Source of the DNA: Saprospiraceae bacterium
GTDB taxonomy: Bacteria; Bacteroidota; Bacteroidia; Chitinophagales; Saprospiraceae
Assembly (NCBI GenBank): GCA_041392805.1
Contig: JAWKLJ010000001.1
Span: 806,001 to 870,000, forward strand
DNA length: 64,000 nt
Reading direction: 5' to 3'
The translations under genes and the position numbers were made by a program. This document shows, piece by piece, positions 43,925-52,299 of the stretch. Under the pieces are notes generated by a model. The model saw nothing but the letters and a program-made list of their open reading frames with translations, searched no databases and was not told the origin of the DNA. How positions within the stretch are numbered: the stretch's first letter is position 1; the number at the start of each line of letters is the position of its first letter.

Positions 43925-43990
43925 CTGCTTTTGGCGGAAGCAGGAAGGTGGAAGGAGAAAATCAGCTTTCCTCTTTTCCCACTTCCGTCT
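43925..43990 (-). mobile_element. Decayed MITE core between DUF4407 and trpB
   Basis: TTTTGGCGGAAGCAGGAAGG, then GGAAGGAGAAAATC, then CTTTTCCCACTTCCGTC resembles the two heptamer arms of the full elements, but the terminal repeats are lost. It lies within 10 bases of the trpB stop. Confidence 0.55.
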
Positions 43991-43995
43991 TTGCA

Positions 43996-45360
43996 CTACC
44001 CTATCGTGGGCGTATCAAGTTCGGCCAAGGAGGCTTCGATGGCTTCCTGGGTCAGTTCATGCCTCACCAGCGAACCCGCAAAGTAGTCCTCATAGGCTTT
44101 CATATCAAAGTTGCCGTGGCCGCAAAGGTTGAAAAGGATGGTTCTGGAAACGCCTTCTTCCTTGCATTGCTGTGCTTCGCGGAAAACCGTTGCAATGGCA
44201 TGGGTGGCTTCAGGAGCAGGGATAATCCCTTCACATTTCGCAAATTGAACCCCCGCCTCGAAAACCTCAATATTATCATGCGCAATGGCTTCAATCAAAT
44301 TATCCTTTAAAAGTTGACTCACCACGACACCCGCACCGTGGTATCGCAACCCGCCTGCATGGATCGGGGCTGGCACAAAATTATGCCCTAGCGTATACAT
44401 TGGCAACAATGGCGTCATGCCTACCGTGTCGCCAAAGTCATAGCGGAACACTCCTCTGGTTAATTTTGGACAAGAAGCAGGCTCACTGGCAATACACCGG
44501 ATATTTTTGCCTTCCTCCAGGTTCAATCGCAGGAAAGGAAAGCACAAGCCAGCAAAATTGGATCCACCGCCAAAAGGCGCAACAATAATGTCGGGCATAT
44601 CGCCCGCCTTTTCCATTTGCAACAAGGCCTCTTGGCCCACAATGGTTTGATGCAATAGTACGTGATTCAACACGCTTCCCAGCGCGTATTTCGTGTCTGG
44701 GTCGGTGGCGGCCCGCTCCACGGCCTCCGAAATAGCAATGCCAAGAGAACCAGGAGAATTGGGATCCTGCGCCAGGATCTGTCTGCCTGCGGCGGTGTGA
44801 TTGGTAGGAGAAGAATAGACTTTCGCTCCCCAGGTATTCATCATGACCTTGCGATAGGGCTTGTGGTCATAGGAAATCTTTACCATATATACTTCACACT
44901 CGATGCCAAACATATTGCAGGCAAAGGACAGTGCGCTCCCCCATTGCCCGGCTCCCGTCTCCGTCGTAATTCTTTTCACGCCTTCTTTCATATTGTAGTA
45001 AGCTTGCGGTACCGCCGTATTAGGCTTGTGGGAACCAGAAGGGCTAACGCCCTCATATTTGTAGTAAATTTTGGCAGGTGTATCCAAGGCTTTTTCAAGA
45101 TTATAAGCCCGGTACATAGGCGTAGGGCGCCACATTTTGTATACATCTCTTACTTCCTCAGGAATGTCTACCCATTTGTCCGCTGTCACCTCTTGCTGGA
45201 TCAGCGCCATAGGAAACAGGGGGGCCAAGGCATCAGGCCCAATCGGCTCCTTGGTGCCAGGGTGCAGTGGCGGAAGAGGCTTATTGGGCATGTCAGCGAT
45301 AATGTTGTACCATTTTTCTGGAATTTCCTTCTCCGTTAGTAGGATCTTTCGATTTTTCAT
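43996..45360 (-). CDS. trpB: TrpB2-type tryptophan synthase beta chain
   Basis: 454 aa. TrpB2 class, longer than standard TrpB. Features include WRPTPMYRAYNLEKAL, the PLP-binding lysine Lys112 in SGSHKPNTAVPQA, TTETGAGQWGSALSFAC with the phosphate-binding region, and FGGGSNFAGL. It catalyses indole plus serine to tryptophan using PLP. TrpB2 enzymes act without TrpA. No other tryptophan-pathway gene is nearby. It is monocistronic and has a heptamer-rich MITE remnant at its 3' end. Confidence 0.93.
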   Translation of the reverse strand: MKNRKILLTEKEIPEKWYNIIADMPNKPLPPLHPGTKEPIGPDALAPLFPMALIQQEVTADKWVDIPEEVRDVYKMWRPTPMYRAYNLEKALDTPAKIYYKYEGVSPSGSHKPNTAVPQAYYNMKEGVKRITTETGAGQWGSALSFACNMFGIECEVYMVKISYDHKPYRKVMMNTWGAKVYSSPTNHTAAGRQILAQDPNSPGSLGIAISEAVERAATDPDTKYALGSVLNHVLLHQTIVGQEALLQMEKAGDMPDIIVAPFGGGSNFAGLCFPFLRLNLEEGKNIRCIASEPASCPKLTRGVFRYDFGDTVGMTPLLPMYTLGHNFVPAPIHAGGLRYHGAGVVVSQLLKDNLIEAIAHDNIEVFEAGVQFAKCEGIIPAPEATHAIATVFREAQQCKEEGVSRTILFNLCGHGNFDMKAYEDYFAGSLVRHELTQEAIEASLAELDTPTIG

Positions 45361-45496
45361 CTTGTTTTTTTGCTCCCAATTTAACTTTAATTCTGAAAAA
45401 TCCAGCTCATATTAGGAGAAAATTGGTTTAAGTAATGAGCGAGCGGTTTATTGATTTATTTTTTACGCAGCGTATTTAATTAAAACTATTTTCTTT

Positions 45497-45542
45497 ATTT
45501 GTTTTACAAATCATATACAAATAGCTATATTTGTTTTACAAA
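45497..45542. promoter_or_regulatory. PadR operator: two ATTTGTTTTACAAA direct repeats
   Basis: ATTTGTTTTACAAA occurs at 45497-45510 and again at 45529-45542, 32 bp apart, or three turns of DNA. Both are imperfect palindromes. The second overlaps a TATATTTG box (45526-45533) that fits the Bacteroidota -7 consensus TANNTTTG. The PadR ATG is at 45553. The likely reading is autorepression by PadR binding both sites as dimers over the promoter. Confidence 0.7.
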
Positions 45543-45552
45543 ATATATAGAT

Positions 45553-45885
45553 ATGAATAAAAACTACCTTGGCGAATTCGAAGAACTCATCCTCACTGTT
45601 GTAGGTATCCTAGGGCAAGAAGCCTATGGCAATGCCATTGTAGAAGCCATTGCCAAGGAATTGAATCGGGAAGTCAACCTCAGTGCGGTGCACATTACCC
45701 TTTATCGGTTGGAGGACAAGGGCTTGGTAAAATCTGAAATGGGCGGGGCTACTGCGACCCGGGGCGGCCGCCGAAAACGCTATTTTCAAATAACCAATGC
45801 AGGCATCGCCCAGATTCAGCAGCTACAGGAACAAAGGAAGAAACTTTGGCATTTATTCCCTGATTTTAAATTCAGTCGAACATGA
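45553..45885 (+). CDS. PadR-family transcriptional regulator
   Basis: 110 aa from the ATG at 45553; the frame also opens at 45499, within the operator, and is rejected. GEFEELILTVVGILGQEAYGNAIVEAI and VNLSAVHITLYRLEDKGLVKSEMGGA carry the PadR winged helix, with the recognition helix in SAVHITLYRL. The C-terminal helix (AGIAQIQQLQEQRKKLW) is the usual dimerisation arm. It is encoded 4 bp upstream of, and overlapping, an ABC permease with the matching prefix domain. In such pairs PadR represses the transporter, often until a drug or membrane stress appears. Confidence 0.92.
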   Translation: MNKNYLGEFEELILTVVGILGQEAYGNAIVEAIAKELNREVNLSAVHITLYRLEDKGLVKSEMGGATATRGGRRKRYFQITNAGIAQIQQLQEQRKKLWHLFPDFKFSRT

Positions 45886-48542
45886 GTACTGATAAAAACC
45901 CGCCTTCCTGGGCCATTCGTTTGCTTGTTTGGTTTTGTCCGGATGAACTGCAAGAAGGAATTCTCGGTGATTTATGGGAGCAATTCGAACTGGACATCGA
46001 TCAGGCTTCACCGCGAATAGCGCGCAAAAGGTTTATTTGGAATGTCGTTCGCCTTTTTCATCCTGCCCTGCTATTTAGAAACCACCTTTCTATTCCTATC
46101 ATGAATACTGCCATGCTAAAAAGTCATTTATTAGTTGCCTTCCGAAATATGCGCAAGCATCGAAGCACTGCTTTAATCAATGTTTTAGGATTATCCTTTG
46201 CTTTTGCTTTTCTTTTTCTCGATTTCTTCTTTCTCAAAAGCGAATTGGCATATGACCAATTTCACGCTCAAAAAGATAACATTTATAGGTTATACCAGAC
46301 CGTTAAAAACGTAGAAACTCGTCAGGTTTCACATCAAAGTGCGGTAACAGCGGTCCCCTTAGCCAAAGATTTAAAAAATGAAGTTCCATCCATCCGCTAT
46401 TTTTCCAGGGTGGGGAGTAGTAGTGGGGTTCTGCAAAAAGACGTCACTTCCTACAGAGAAGTCATTAGTTTTGTCGATACTTCCTTCCTCAAGATGTTTG
46501 ATTTCCCTCTACTAAAGGGTGATCCACAAACGGCTTTAAATGAGCCTAACACCATTATCCTTTCTGAAGAAAAAGCCAAAAAGTTTTTTGGTGAGGGTGA
46601 TCCACTCCAGCAGGAACTAAGTCTCAGCTTAAATGACAGCACCATCAATGTGGTGGTGACAGGGGTAATGGATACCAAAAAGAACCAATCTACCATTGCA
46701 TTAGATTTCCTAATGCCATTTGATCAATATGCGATACTAATTCCTCCCCAAATGTTCAATTCCTACAACATTGGATTGGTGGAAAGTTATATTTTGGTCG
46801 ATCCAGAGACGGATAAATCAGGTCTGGCCCCATTACTTACAAAGGCCGTTCAGTTATTTTCACCGCCTGATAAAACTGTTGTAGAATTAGGGATACAAGC
46901 CCTAAGCAGCATACACCTTGAGCACAAGATTGTAGGAAACGCACGTTATACCAATCCCCAAAAACTATACATTATGTTGGCCATTGCCTTATTAGTTTTG
47001 GTGGTGGCCTTTATCAATTTCATTACCTTATCTACTAGCCAGGCCTTGGGACGCCTCAAAGAGATGGGCATGCGCAGAACCTTGGGCGCCTATAAGCGGC
47101 AAATCGTGCGGCAATTAATCATTGAATCTTGCTTAACAACGGCTATTGCAGGTGGCATTGGAATGCTTATCGCTTATTTTTTCCTCCCTGTTTTTTCTAC
47201 TTTAGTGGATGCCCAATTAGTTTTCCATCTTGACTTATTAGGCCTGTGTTTTTTGATGGCCTTGGTCTTTTTTATTGCCTTGCTAAGTGGTTTGCTTCAA
47301 GCCGCCGTTTTGATCAAATACGATGCGATACAATCCTTGAAGGGCAACATCACCTTCACCGGCCAACGCAATGGCTTGAATGAAGGCTTAGTCGTTTTCC
47401 AATTTGCCCTTTCCATTATACTAATCATTGGGGCGGTCAGCATCAACATGCAATTGAAATACATCCAACAAAAAGACTTGGGTTTTGATCAAGAGCGTTT
47501 AATTGAAATTCCTTTGGGGGACTCTCCCAATCAAGCGTTAATGGCTCAAAAAGTAACTCGTTATCGAACTTTGATTGAAAAAAACGGTCAAATCTTACAA
47601 GTAACGGCCAGTATGAATAATACCAAAGATCCCTGGACCCAATTGACTTTCGACCAGGAGGATGGCCAGAAAGAAGCCTTGTTTTTTAATCAAATTGATC
47701 CCTATTATTTACAAACCATGGGGATTGAATTAATAGCGGGAAAGGATTTTTCGCAAACGACTCAAAATGCCGCCAGTGGCATTATCGTTAATCAGGCATT
47801 AGTTGATCATTTTGGTTGGGACGACCCTTTTAGCCAGCAAATTCCAGGTAAAAATTTTGAAGGTAGTCATCAGATCATTGGAGTGGTAAAGGATTTTCAT
47901 TATAGTTCTCTCCATCAAAAAATCGAGCCCCTCATCCTGGCCATTGACCCTGTATCCATTAATTCTGGGATCACGGGGCTTTCTACGTTTGTCTGGCCGC
48001 CCAATTTGTATCAACTCTTGGTGCGTATTGGTCCTGGTGACCTAGCGCCCATTTTGTCCTACCTAGAGGACAGTTGGAAGGAAATCAATCCAGGCACTCC
48101 TTTTGAGTTTAGCTTTGTAGACGAGGTCCTGGCTGCCAAGTATTCGGAGGAAAAACGTTGGAGTAAGGTCATCAATACCGCCTCTATATTCGGCATCAGT
48201 ATTGCTTGGCTGGGCCTATTCAGCCTCATGCAATTAGCTGTTCGCAAACGCACCCGGGAGATTGGTATCCGCAAAGTATTGGGGGCCTCTACCGCTGGCA
48301 TTATCACCTTATTATCAGGCAAGTATAGCCGACTATTGATCCTCAGCATCCTCTTATCTTGCCCTATAGCTTGGGCACTTTTACGTAAATGGCTAGCGAC
48401 CTTTAGCTATCAGGCCCCCCTGAATCCGTTGTTATTTCTCGGTATGAGTTTGCTGGTTTTGATCGGCACCGTAGGCATACTAAGTCTACAATCCTACGGC
48501 GTCGCCCAGCGCAATCCTGTTAGTGCGATAAAAACGGCATGA
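45882..48542 (+). CDS. MacB-type ABC transporter permease with PadR-linked prefix
   Basis: 886 aa. The N-terminal 75 residues (SWAIRLLVWFCPDELQEGILGDLWEQFELD) are the prefix domain found on permeases encoded next to PadR regulators. The rest is a duplicated MacB/FtsX permease: a helix near residues 95-120, a periplasmic domain, a first four-helix bundle (about 370-530) with GRLKEMGMRRTLGAYKRQIVRQLIIES, a second periplasmic domain, and a last bundle with LQLAVRKRTREIGIRKVLGAS. Its ATPase is not in the window. It overlaps the PadR gene (ATGA). A role in export of antimicrobials, lipids or peptides is inferred from family. Confidence 0.92.
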   Translation: MSTDKNPPSWAIRLLVWFCPDELQEGILGDLWEQFELDIDQASPRIARKRFIWNVVRLFHPALLFRNHLSIPIMNTAMLKSHLLVAFRNMRKHRSTALINVLGLSFAFAFLFLDFFFLKSELAYDQFHAQKDNIYRLYQTVKNVETRQVSHQSAVTAVPLAKDLKNEVPSIRYFSRVGSSSGVLQKDVTSYREVISFVDTSFLKMFDFPLLKGDPQTALNEPNTIILSEEKAKKFFGEGDPLQQELSLSLNDSTINVVVTGVMDTKKNQSTIALDFLMPFDQYAILIPPQMFNSYNIGLVESYILVDPETDKSGLAPLLTKAVQLFSPPDKTVVELGIQALSSIHLEHKIVGNARYTNPQKLYIMLAIALLVLVVAFINFITLSTSQALGRLKEMGMRRTLGAYKRQIVRQLIIESCLTTAIAGGIGMLIAYFFLPVFSTLVDAQLVFHLDLLGLCFLMALVFFIALLSGLLQAAVLIKYDAIQSLKGNITFTGQRNGLNEGLVVFQFALSIILIIGAVSINMQLKYIQQKDLGFDQERLIEIPLGDSPNQALMAQKVTRYRTLIEKNGQILQVTASMNNTKDPWTQLTFDQEDGQKEALFFNQIDPYYLQTMGIELIAGKDFSQTTQNAASGIIVNQALVDHFGWDDPFSQQIPGKNFEGSHQIIGVVKDFHYSSLHQKIEPLILAIDPVSINSGITGLSTFVWPPNLYQLLVRIGPGDLAPILSYLEDSWKEINPGTPFEFSFVDEVLAAKYSEEKRWSKVINTASIFGISIAWLGLFSLMQLAVRKRTREIGIRKVLGASTAGIITLLSGKYSRLLILSILLSCPIAWALLRKWLATFSYQAPLNPLLFLGMSLLVLIGTVGILSLQSYGVAQRNPVSAIKTA

Positions 48543-48570
48543 TCGGCTATTTCCTATTTCGGCTAAGCAT

Positions 48571-49170
48571 CTACTCCTTCGGTGGCGGTGTGATCATGAT
48601 GTGTGCGCGATGCGTACCGGGGTCCATGATCCAAGGTCCGCCGGGGACCTGAGGCTCCAAGGGGAGGCCCGTAGACTCTGCCGTCGCAAAAGGGATATAG
48701 ACGACTGAGCGATAATTGGCGCCGCTTACGGTATTGGTCGCGAGATCATATTGGCCTTCTGTTCCTGAAAGGATGTGCAGGGTGGTTGCATTTGAAGGCA
48801 TTTTGAGGACACCAGCTTTGGCTTCAGCTTCCCGGGTATCGAAGATTTCCGTTGCACTTTTCCCTTCGGCTTTGAGGGCTCGGCCCCTGGCCATAAACGG
48901 CTCCAGGTCTACGTGATAACAAGCCACATTGAAGCCCTTTTGGGCAGGATCGTCGGCCAGGCAAATCATGTTGTTGATGCCTTCGCGGAGGGTCACCAGC
49001 TTGCCCTTAGCATCGTAACCCAAGACCTTGGCACCGTCGCGCAGGGCAGGTGGGGCGGCCATTACGGCAGCGCCAATTTGTTCTGCGGAATTAGAAGATC
49101 CCTGAGCGCAGCTACAGAGGCAAAGGGTAGAAAAAAGAAGGACAAATGCCAGGTTTAATTGTGGTTTCAT
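48571..49170 (-). CDS. Unrecognised lipoprotein
   Basis: 199 aa from the ATG at 49170 (MKPQLNLAF); the frame is open to 49203 with a basic stretch (MARSAKKTK). The signal peptide LNLAFVLLFSTLCLCSC has a lipobox ending LCSC. The mature part holds GYDAKGKLVTLREGINNMICLADDPAQKGFNVACYHVDLEPFMARGRALKAEG and a final HRAHIMITPPPKE. Two regularly spaced Cys (in MICLA and ACYH) may bond. The family is not recognised. It converges on the ABC permease (28-bp gap). Confidence 0.75.
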   Translation of the reverse strand: MKPQLNLAFVLLFSTLCLCSCAQGSSNSAEQIGAAVMAAPPALRDGAKVLGYDAKGKLVTLREGINNMICLADDPAQKGFNVACYHVDLEPFMARGRALKAEGKSATEIFDTREAEAKAGVLKMPSNATTLHILSGTEGQYDLATNTVSGANYRSVVYIPFATAESTGLPLEPQVPGGPWIMDPGTHRAHIMITPPPKE

Positions 49171-49285
49171 TTTTGTTTTTTTAGCCGAGCGAGCCATCCG
49201 CAATTTAGCCAGATACTACTTCGGTAAACTGCTGATGGCTGAGGCTCCGGTTTATTAATTTTTTTTTTACACAGCGTCCTTAATT

Positions 49286-49418
49286 TGGACTTTTGACGCT
49301 TTGGAAAATCCTCCGTTTCCAGGCTAGAAGGGGGAAGTCGGAAATCGGAAAAGTGGGAAAATTGCGCCCCTGAGCCTTTCCGCCTTCCGCCTTCAAAACA
49401 GCGAATGTCAAAAGTCCA
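49286..49418 (-). mobile_element. MITE-like element, copy C (inverted)
   Basis: 133 bp with perfect terminal inverted repeats TGGACTTTTGAC and GTCAAAAGTCCA, in the opposite orientation to copies A and B. CTTAATT flanks both sides (49279-49285 ending, and 49421-49427). The core has GGAAGTCGGAAATCGG on one arm and the inverse on the other. It lies between a lipoprotein gene start and the 3' end of the DJ-1 gene. Upstream at 49235-49285 is a run TTTATTAATT, T run, ACACAGCGT also seen at 45447-45482. Confidence 0.88.
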
Positions 49419-49459
49419 AACTTAATTGTTCGTGGAAACAAATGAGCATACCCGTAAGG

Positions 49460-50032
49460 CTATACCAGGACTTCGCTGCTCAAACAGGCAAAAACGGCAC
49501 GATAAAAATCCGGGTGCGACTGCCAGGTTTTCCCCGTGACGATCTTGCCATCGCGGGTGGCTTCGTCATCAGCCACATAAATACCACCGCAAGATTCGAC
49601 CTCAAACTTGACGTGCTCATAGCAGGAAATCGGGCGTTCATTCACCAGTCCAGCCGTAATCAAAACCTGGACGCCGTGACAAATAGCAAAGATGAATTTT
49701 CCACTGTCGTGAAAATGGCGAACAATTTCTATCACTTTAGGGTCATTCCGGAGGTATTCGGGTGCGCGTCCGCCTGGAATAATCACTGCACGGTAATCGT
49801 CAGGATTGACTTCGTCCAAGGAAATATCCGAGGAGACATTATAACCCGGACGCTCGACATAGGTATCCCAGCCGGGCTCAAAGTCATGGATCACCAAGTG
49901 TAAACGGCGCTTGCTAGGGGCGGCGATAACGGGTCGATAGCCCTCTTCTTGCAGGCGGTGACTGGCATAAAGGATTTCAAAGCTTTCTCCGGCATCACCA
50001 GTGATGATTAAGATTTTTTTTGAATTGGACAT
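49460..50032 (-). CDS. DJ-1/PfpI-family protein
   Basis: 190 aa from the ATG at 50032 (MSNSKKILIITGD). The nucleophile elbow FAICHGVQVLITAGL carries the conserved Cys; GDAGESFEILYASHRLQEEGY and VIIPGGRAPEYLRND are the flanking class I glutamine amidotransferase-like elements. Members include deglycases and proteases acting on damaged or glycated proteins. It lies 28 bp downstream of the sulfatase gene on the same strand and probably shares its transcript; the link in function is unclear. Confidence 0.9.
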   Translation of the reverse strand: MSNSKKILIITGDAGESFEILYASHRLQEEGYRPVIAAPSKRRLHLVIHDFEPGWDTYVERPGYNVSSDISLDEVNPDDYRAVIIPGGRAPEYLRNDPKVIEIVRHFHDSGKFIFAICHGVQVLITAGLVNERPISCYEHVKFEVESCGGIYVADDEATRDGKIVTGKTWQSHPDFYRAVFACLSSEVLV

Positions 50033-50060
50033 ACTTTTGGTTTTCGTTTTAAATAAGTTA

Positions 50061-51533
50061 TTAGCTTCCTGTTTTTTCCACCACACCAATGGGCCTATTC
50101 CCGCTCCCTACCCGATCTGTCAACTTATCTCCTAGTTCGGCGCGAGCCTTCTCAGCCTGCTCCAGCAATGACTGGACCACCTCCGGGTGCTCCGTTGCCA
50201 CATTTTTGGTTTCGCTGATATCATTCCGCAGGTCATATAATTCGGGAGAGACGACCTTATTTTGATCGTAATCGATTGGAAGGCCATCATTGGTGCCTAT
50301 GCGGCCATTGAGTGATCGGTATTCGTGCGGCAAATAGAGTTTCCAGCGGCCATCACCACTTAATAAGCCGTGTAATTCATTCGTTTTATAATAAAAATAA
50401 TAGGCTTCATGATGAGGTGTTGCTGTCGCTTCTCCCAACACCAGGGGTAGCATATTTTCGCCATCAATCGTATGATCCGGCAATTTCCCACCTACCAATT
50501 GGGCAATCGTAGGGAGGAGATCAATCGTCATCCCTGGTTTTTCTTCCACGCGCCCACTGGGCACCTTACCGGGCCAGCGCATAATGCAAGGAACGCGAAC
50601 GCCGCCTTCCCAGGCCGTCCCTTTGCCCTCCCGCAGCGGCAGGGCCCGCCCCGAATGTCCACCATAGGATAGCCAGGGCCCATTATCCGAGGTAAAGATC
50701 ACCAGGGTATTGTCATCCAAACCATTGTCCTTGAGAGCGGCCAAAACCTGGCCAACCGACCAATCTATTTCCTGGATAACATCGCCATACAAACCCGCCT
50801 CCGATTTGCCTTTAAACTTGTCTGAAACATACAGCGGAACATGGGGCATATTGTGCGGCAGATATAGAAAAAAAGGTTGTGTTTTGTGTCGTTGAATAAA
50901 ATCGACAGCCCGTTCGGTGTACAAGGTCGTAAGCATCGACTGGTCCACCAGAGTGTCTATAATGGTTTCATTTTCAATCAAAGGAAGCGGTCCGAAATCG
51001 AAGACAGTCCCTTGCCAGGGATGGAGGGGCCACATGTCATTGGAGAAGGGGATGCCAAGGTATTCGTCAAAGCCCTGGCGGGTTGGCAAAAACTCGGTTT
51101 CTGAGCCGAGATGCCATTTGCCAAACTGAGCCGTGGCGTAACCAAGCGGCTTCAAAACCTCCGCAATCGTTACCTCATCGCTATGCAAACCCTTGCCAAC
51201 ATAGGGCATAAAGGCTCCGTGTACCCCTACCCGATTGGCATAACAGCCGGTGAGCAGCGAAGCCCGGGAGGCCGAGCAGACGGGCTGGGAAACATAGAAA
51301 TTCGTGAACCTGGTCCCTTCCTGGGCCATGCGGTCCAGGTTGGGCGTCTTGATATCGGGAGAGCCAAAACAACCGACATCTTGGTAACCCTGGTCATCGG
51401 TGAAAATGATGACGATATTGGGTAAAGTGCTTTTTGCTGTATCTTCGCCAGCGGAGGATACCTTGCTCTGACATGAAAAAGATCCGAGGGTTAATCCCAG
51501 GAGGAAGATAAAAGGTGTTATAGATTTATACAT
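50061..51533 (-). CDS. Sulfatase lipoprotein (formylglycine type)
   Basis: 490 aa. The signal sequence ends in a lipobox FSC (Cys21). NIVIIFTDDQGYQDVGCFGS has the metal-binding Asp46 and Asp47. The modified cysteine is Cys86 in VCSASRASLLTG, the (C)SxSR consensus converted to formylglycine by a sulfatase-maturating enzyme. HLGSETEF, HNMPHVPLY and FTSDNGPW complete the site. The protein is periplasmic or surface-exposed and removes sulfate from glycans or other esters. A matching maturase is not in the window. It could prepare sulfated algal-type polysaccharide for import; inference only. Confidence 0.95.
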   Translation of the reverse strand: MYKSITPFIFLLGLTLGSFSCQSKVSSAGEDTAKSTLPNIVIIFTDDQGYQDVGCFGSPDIKTPNLDRMAQEGTRFTNFYVSQPVCSASRASLLTGCYANRVGVHGAFMPYVGKGLHSDEVTIAEVLKPLGYATAQFGKWHLGSETEFLPTRQGFDEYLGIPFSNDMWPLHPWQGTVFDFGPLPLIENETIIDTLVDQSMLTTLYTERAVDFIQRHKTQPFFLYLPHNMPHVPLYVSDKFKGKSEAGLYGDVIQEIDWSVGQVLAALKDNGLDDNTLVIFTSDNGPWLSYGGHSGRALPLREGKGTAWEGGVRVPCIMRWPGKVPSGRVEEKPGMTIDLLPTIAQLVGGKLPDHTIDGENMLPLVLGEATATPHHEAYYFYYKTNELHGLLSGDGRWKLYLPHEYRSLNGRIGTNDGLPIDYDQNKVVSPELYDLRNDISETKNVATEHPEVVQSLLEQAEKARAELGDKLTDRVGSGNRPIGVVEKTGS

Positions 51534-51604
51534 AAGCCGTTGGTTTCTGCTTGGCTAATGTAAGCATAATTTGGCATCTTTTGTGCAGTAGAATAAGCTA
51601 CCTT

Positions 51605-52246
51605 TTAAACCAACATCCCCGAAGAAACAATTGTCGCCCCCTCGTCTTTAAATTGTTCGATATCACTATCCGCAAAACCTTCCCTAAAAATGATGATTTT
51701 TTCTTTTCCCCTTGATACTAATTCCAGGATTTCATCTGAATAAAATCCATCGTCGAAACGAATATAAATAAAAGGTGGATCCACTGGGTCTAAAAACATA
51801 TCAATTAAAAAAGCAGTAAAGCCTTTGGCATTAATCCGAATTCGTCCAAAATAGGCTACTACGTTCACTAAAAAAGTGACGGTGTGGGAAGGCCATACTT
51901 GGGTATCGGTATTCCAAATGTGAAAACTCGCCCCATTATTCAAAAAAGTAATAGCGGCTTCTTTGGAAAAGCCACTGGAAATAAAAATAATTTCTGCTTT
52001 TGATCGGTCAGGTGGCGTTTCTTTGATAAATGCGTTTTGCGCCTCCAGGCTAAAACCATCATCGCTACAAAATAACAAGCGACAATTTGATTGATTAAAA
52101 CACTTGCGAATAAAAACAGGGTTGAAACCTTTGCAAACCAGGTAATGTGTCTCCTCCTGATTATTCGCAATGAGGTTGTACACATCATCTTGGTTGATTT
52201 GAGGTGTATAAACTATAGCTGATGGGTAATAATCTATGAAATTCAT
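51605..52246 (-). CDS. Unrecognised protein with repeated GF..F..G units
   Basis: 213 aa with no signal peptide. At least three related segments of about 25 residues can be lined up: HYLVCKGFNPVFIRKCFNQ, IIFISSGFSKEAAITFLNN and IIIFREGFADSDIEQFKDE. Each is a hydrophobic strand, then GF, an acidic/helical step and a final F plus turn, suggesting an alpha/beta repeat with Rossmann-like strands. DPPFIYIRFDDGFYSDEILELV may be a fourth. No enzymatic motif was recognised. The gene stands alone between the sulfatase and the 1229-residue gene; it has no close operon partner. Confidence 0.7.
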   Translation of the reverse strand: MNFIDYYPSAIVYTPQINQDDVYNLIANNQEETHYLVCKGFNPVFIRKCFNQSNCRLLFCSDDGFSLEAQNAFIKETPPDRSKAEIIFISSGFSKEAAITFLNNGASFHIWNTDTQVWPSHTVTFLVNVVAYFGRIRINAKGFTAFLIDMFLDPVDPPFIYIRFDDGFYSDEILELVSRGKEKIIIFREGFADSDIEQFKDEGATIVSSGMLV

Positions 52247-52299
52247 ACAATTGTCCTTTGTTGCTTTTTAAAAAGTGGTTTTGTGAGTACTTAGAGAAT

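Noticed and set aside
43899..44310. 135-residue plus-strand frame over the 3' end of trpB
   Set aside because: Antisense to trpB and begins in a MITE remnant; no sign of independent coding.
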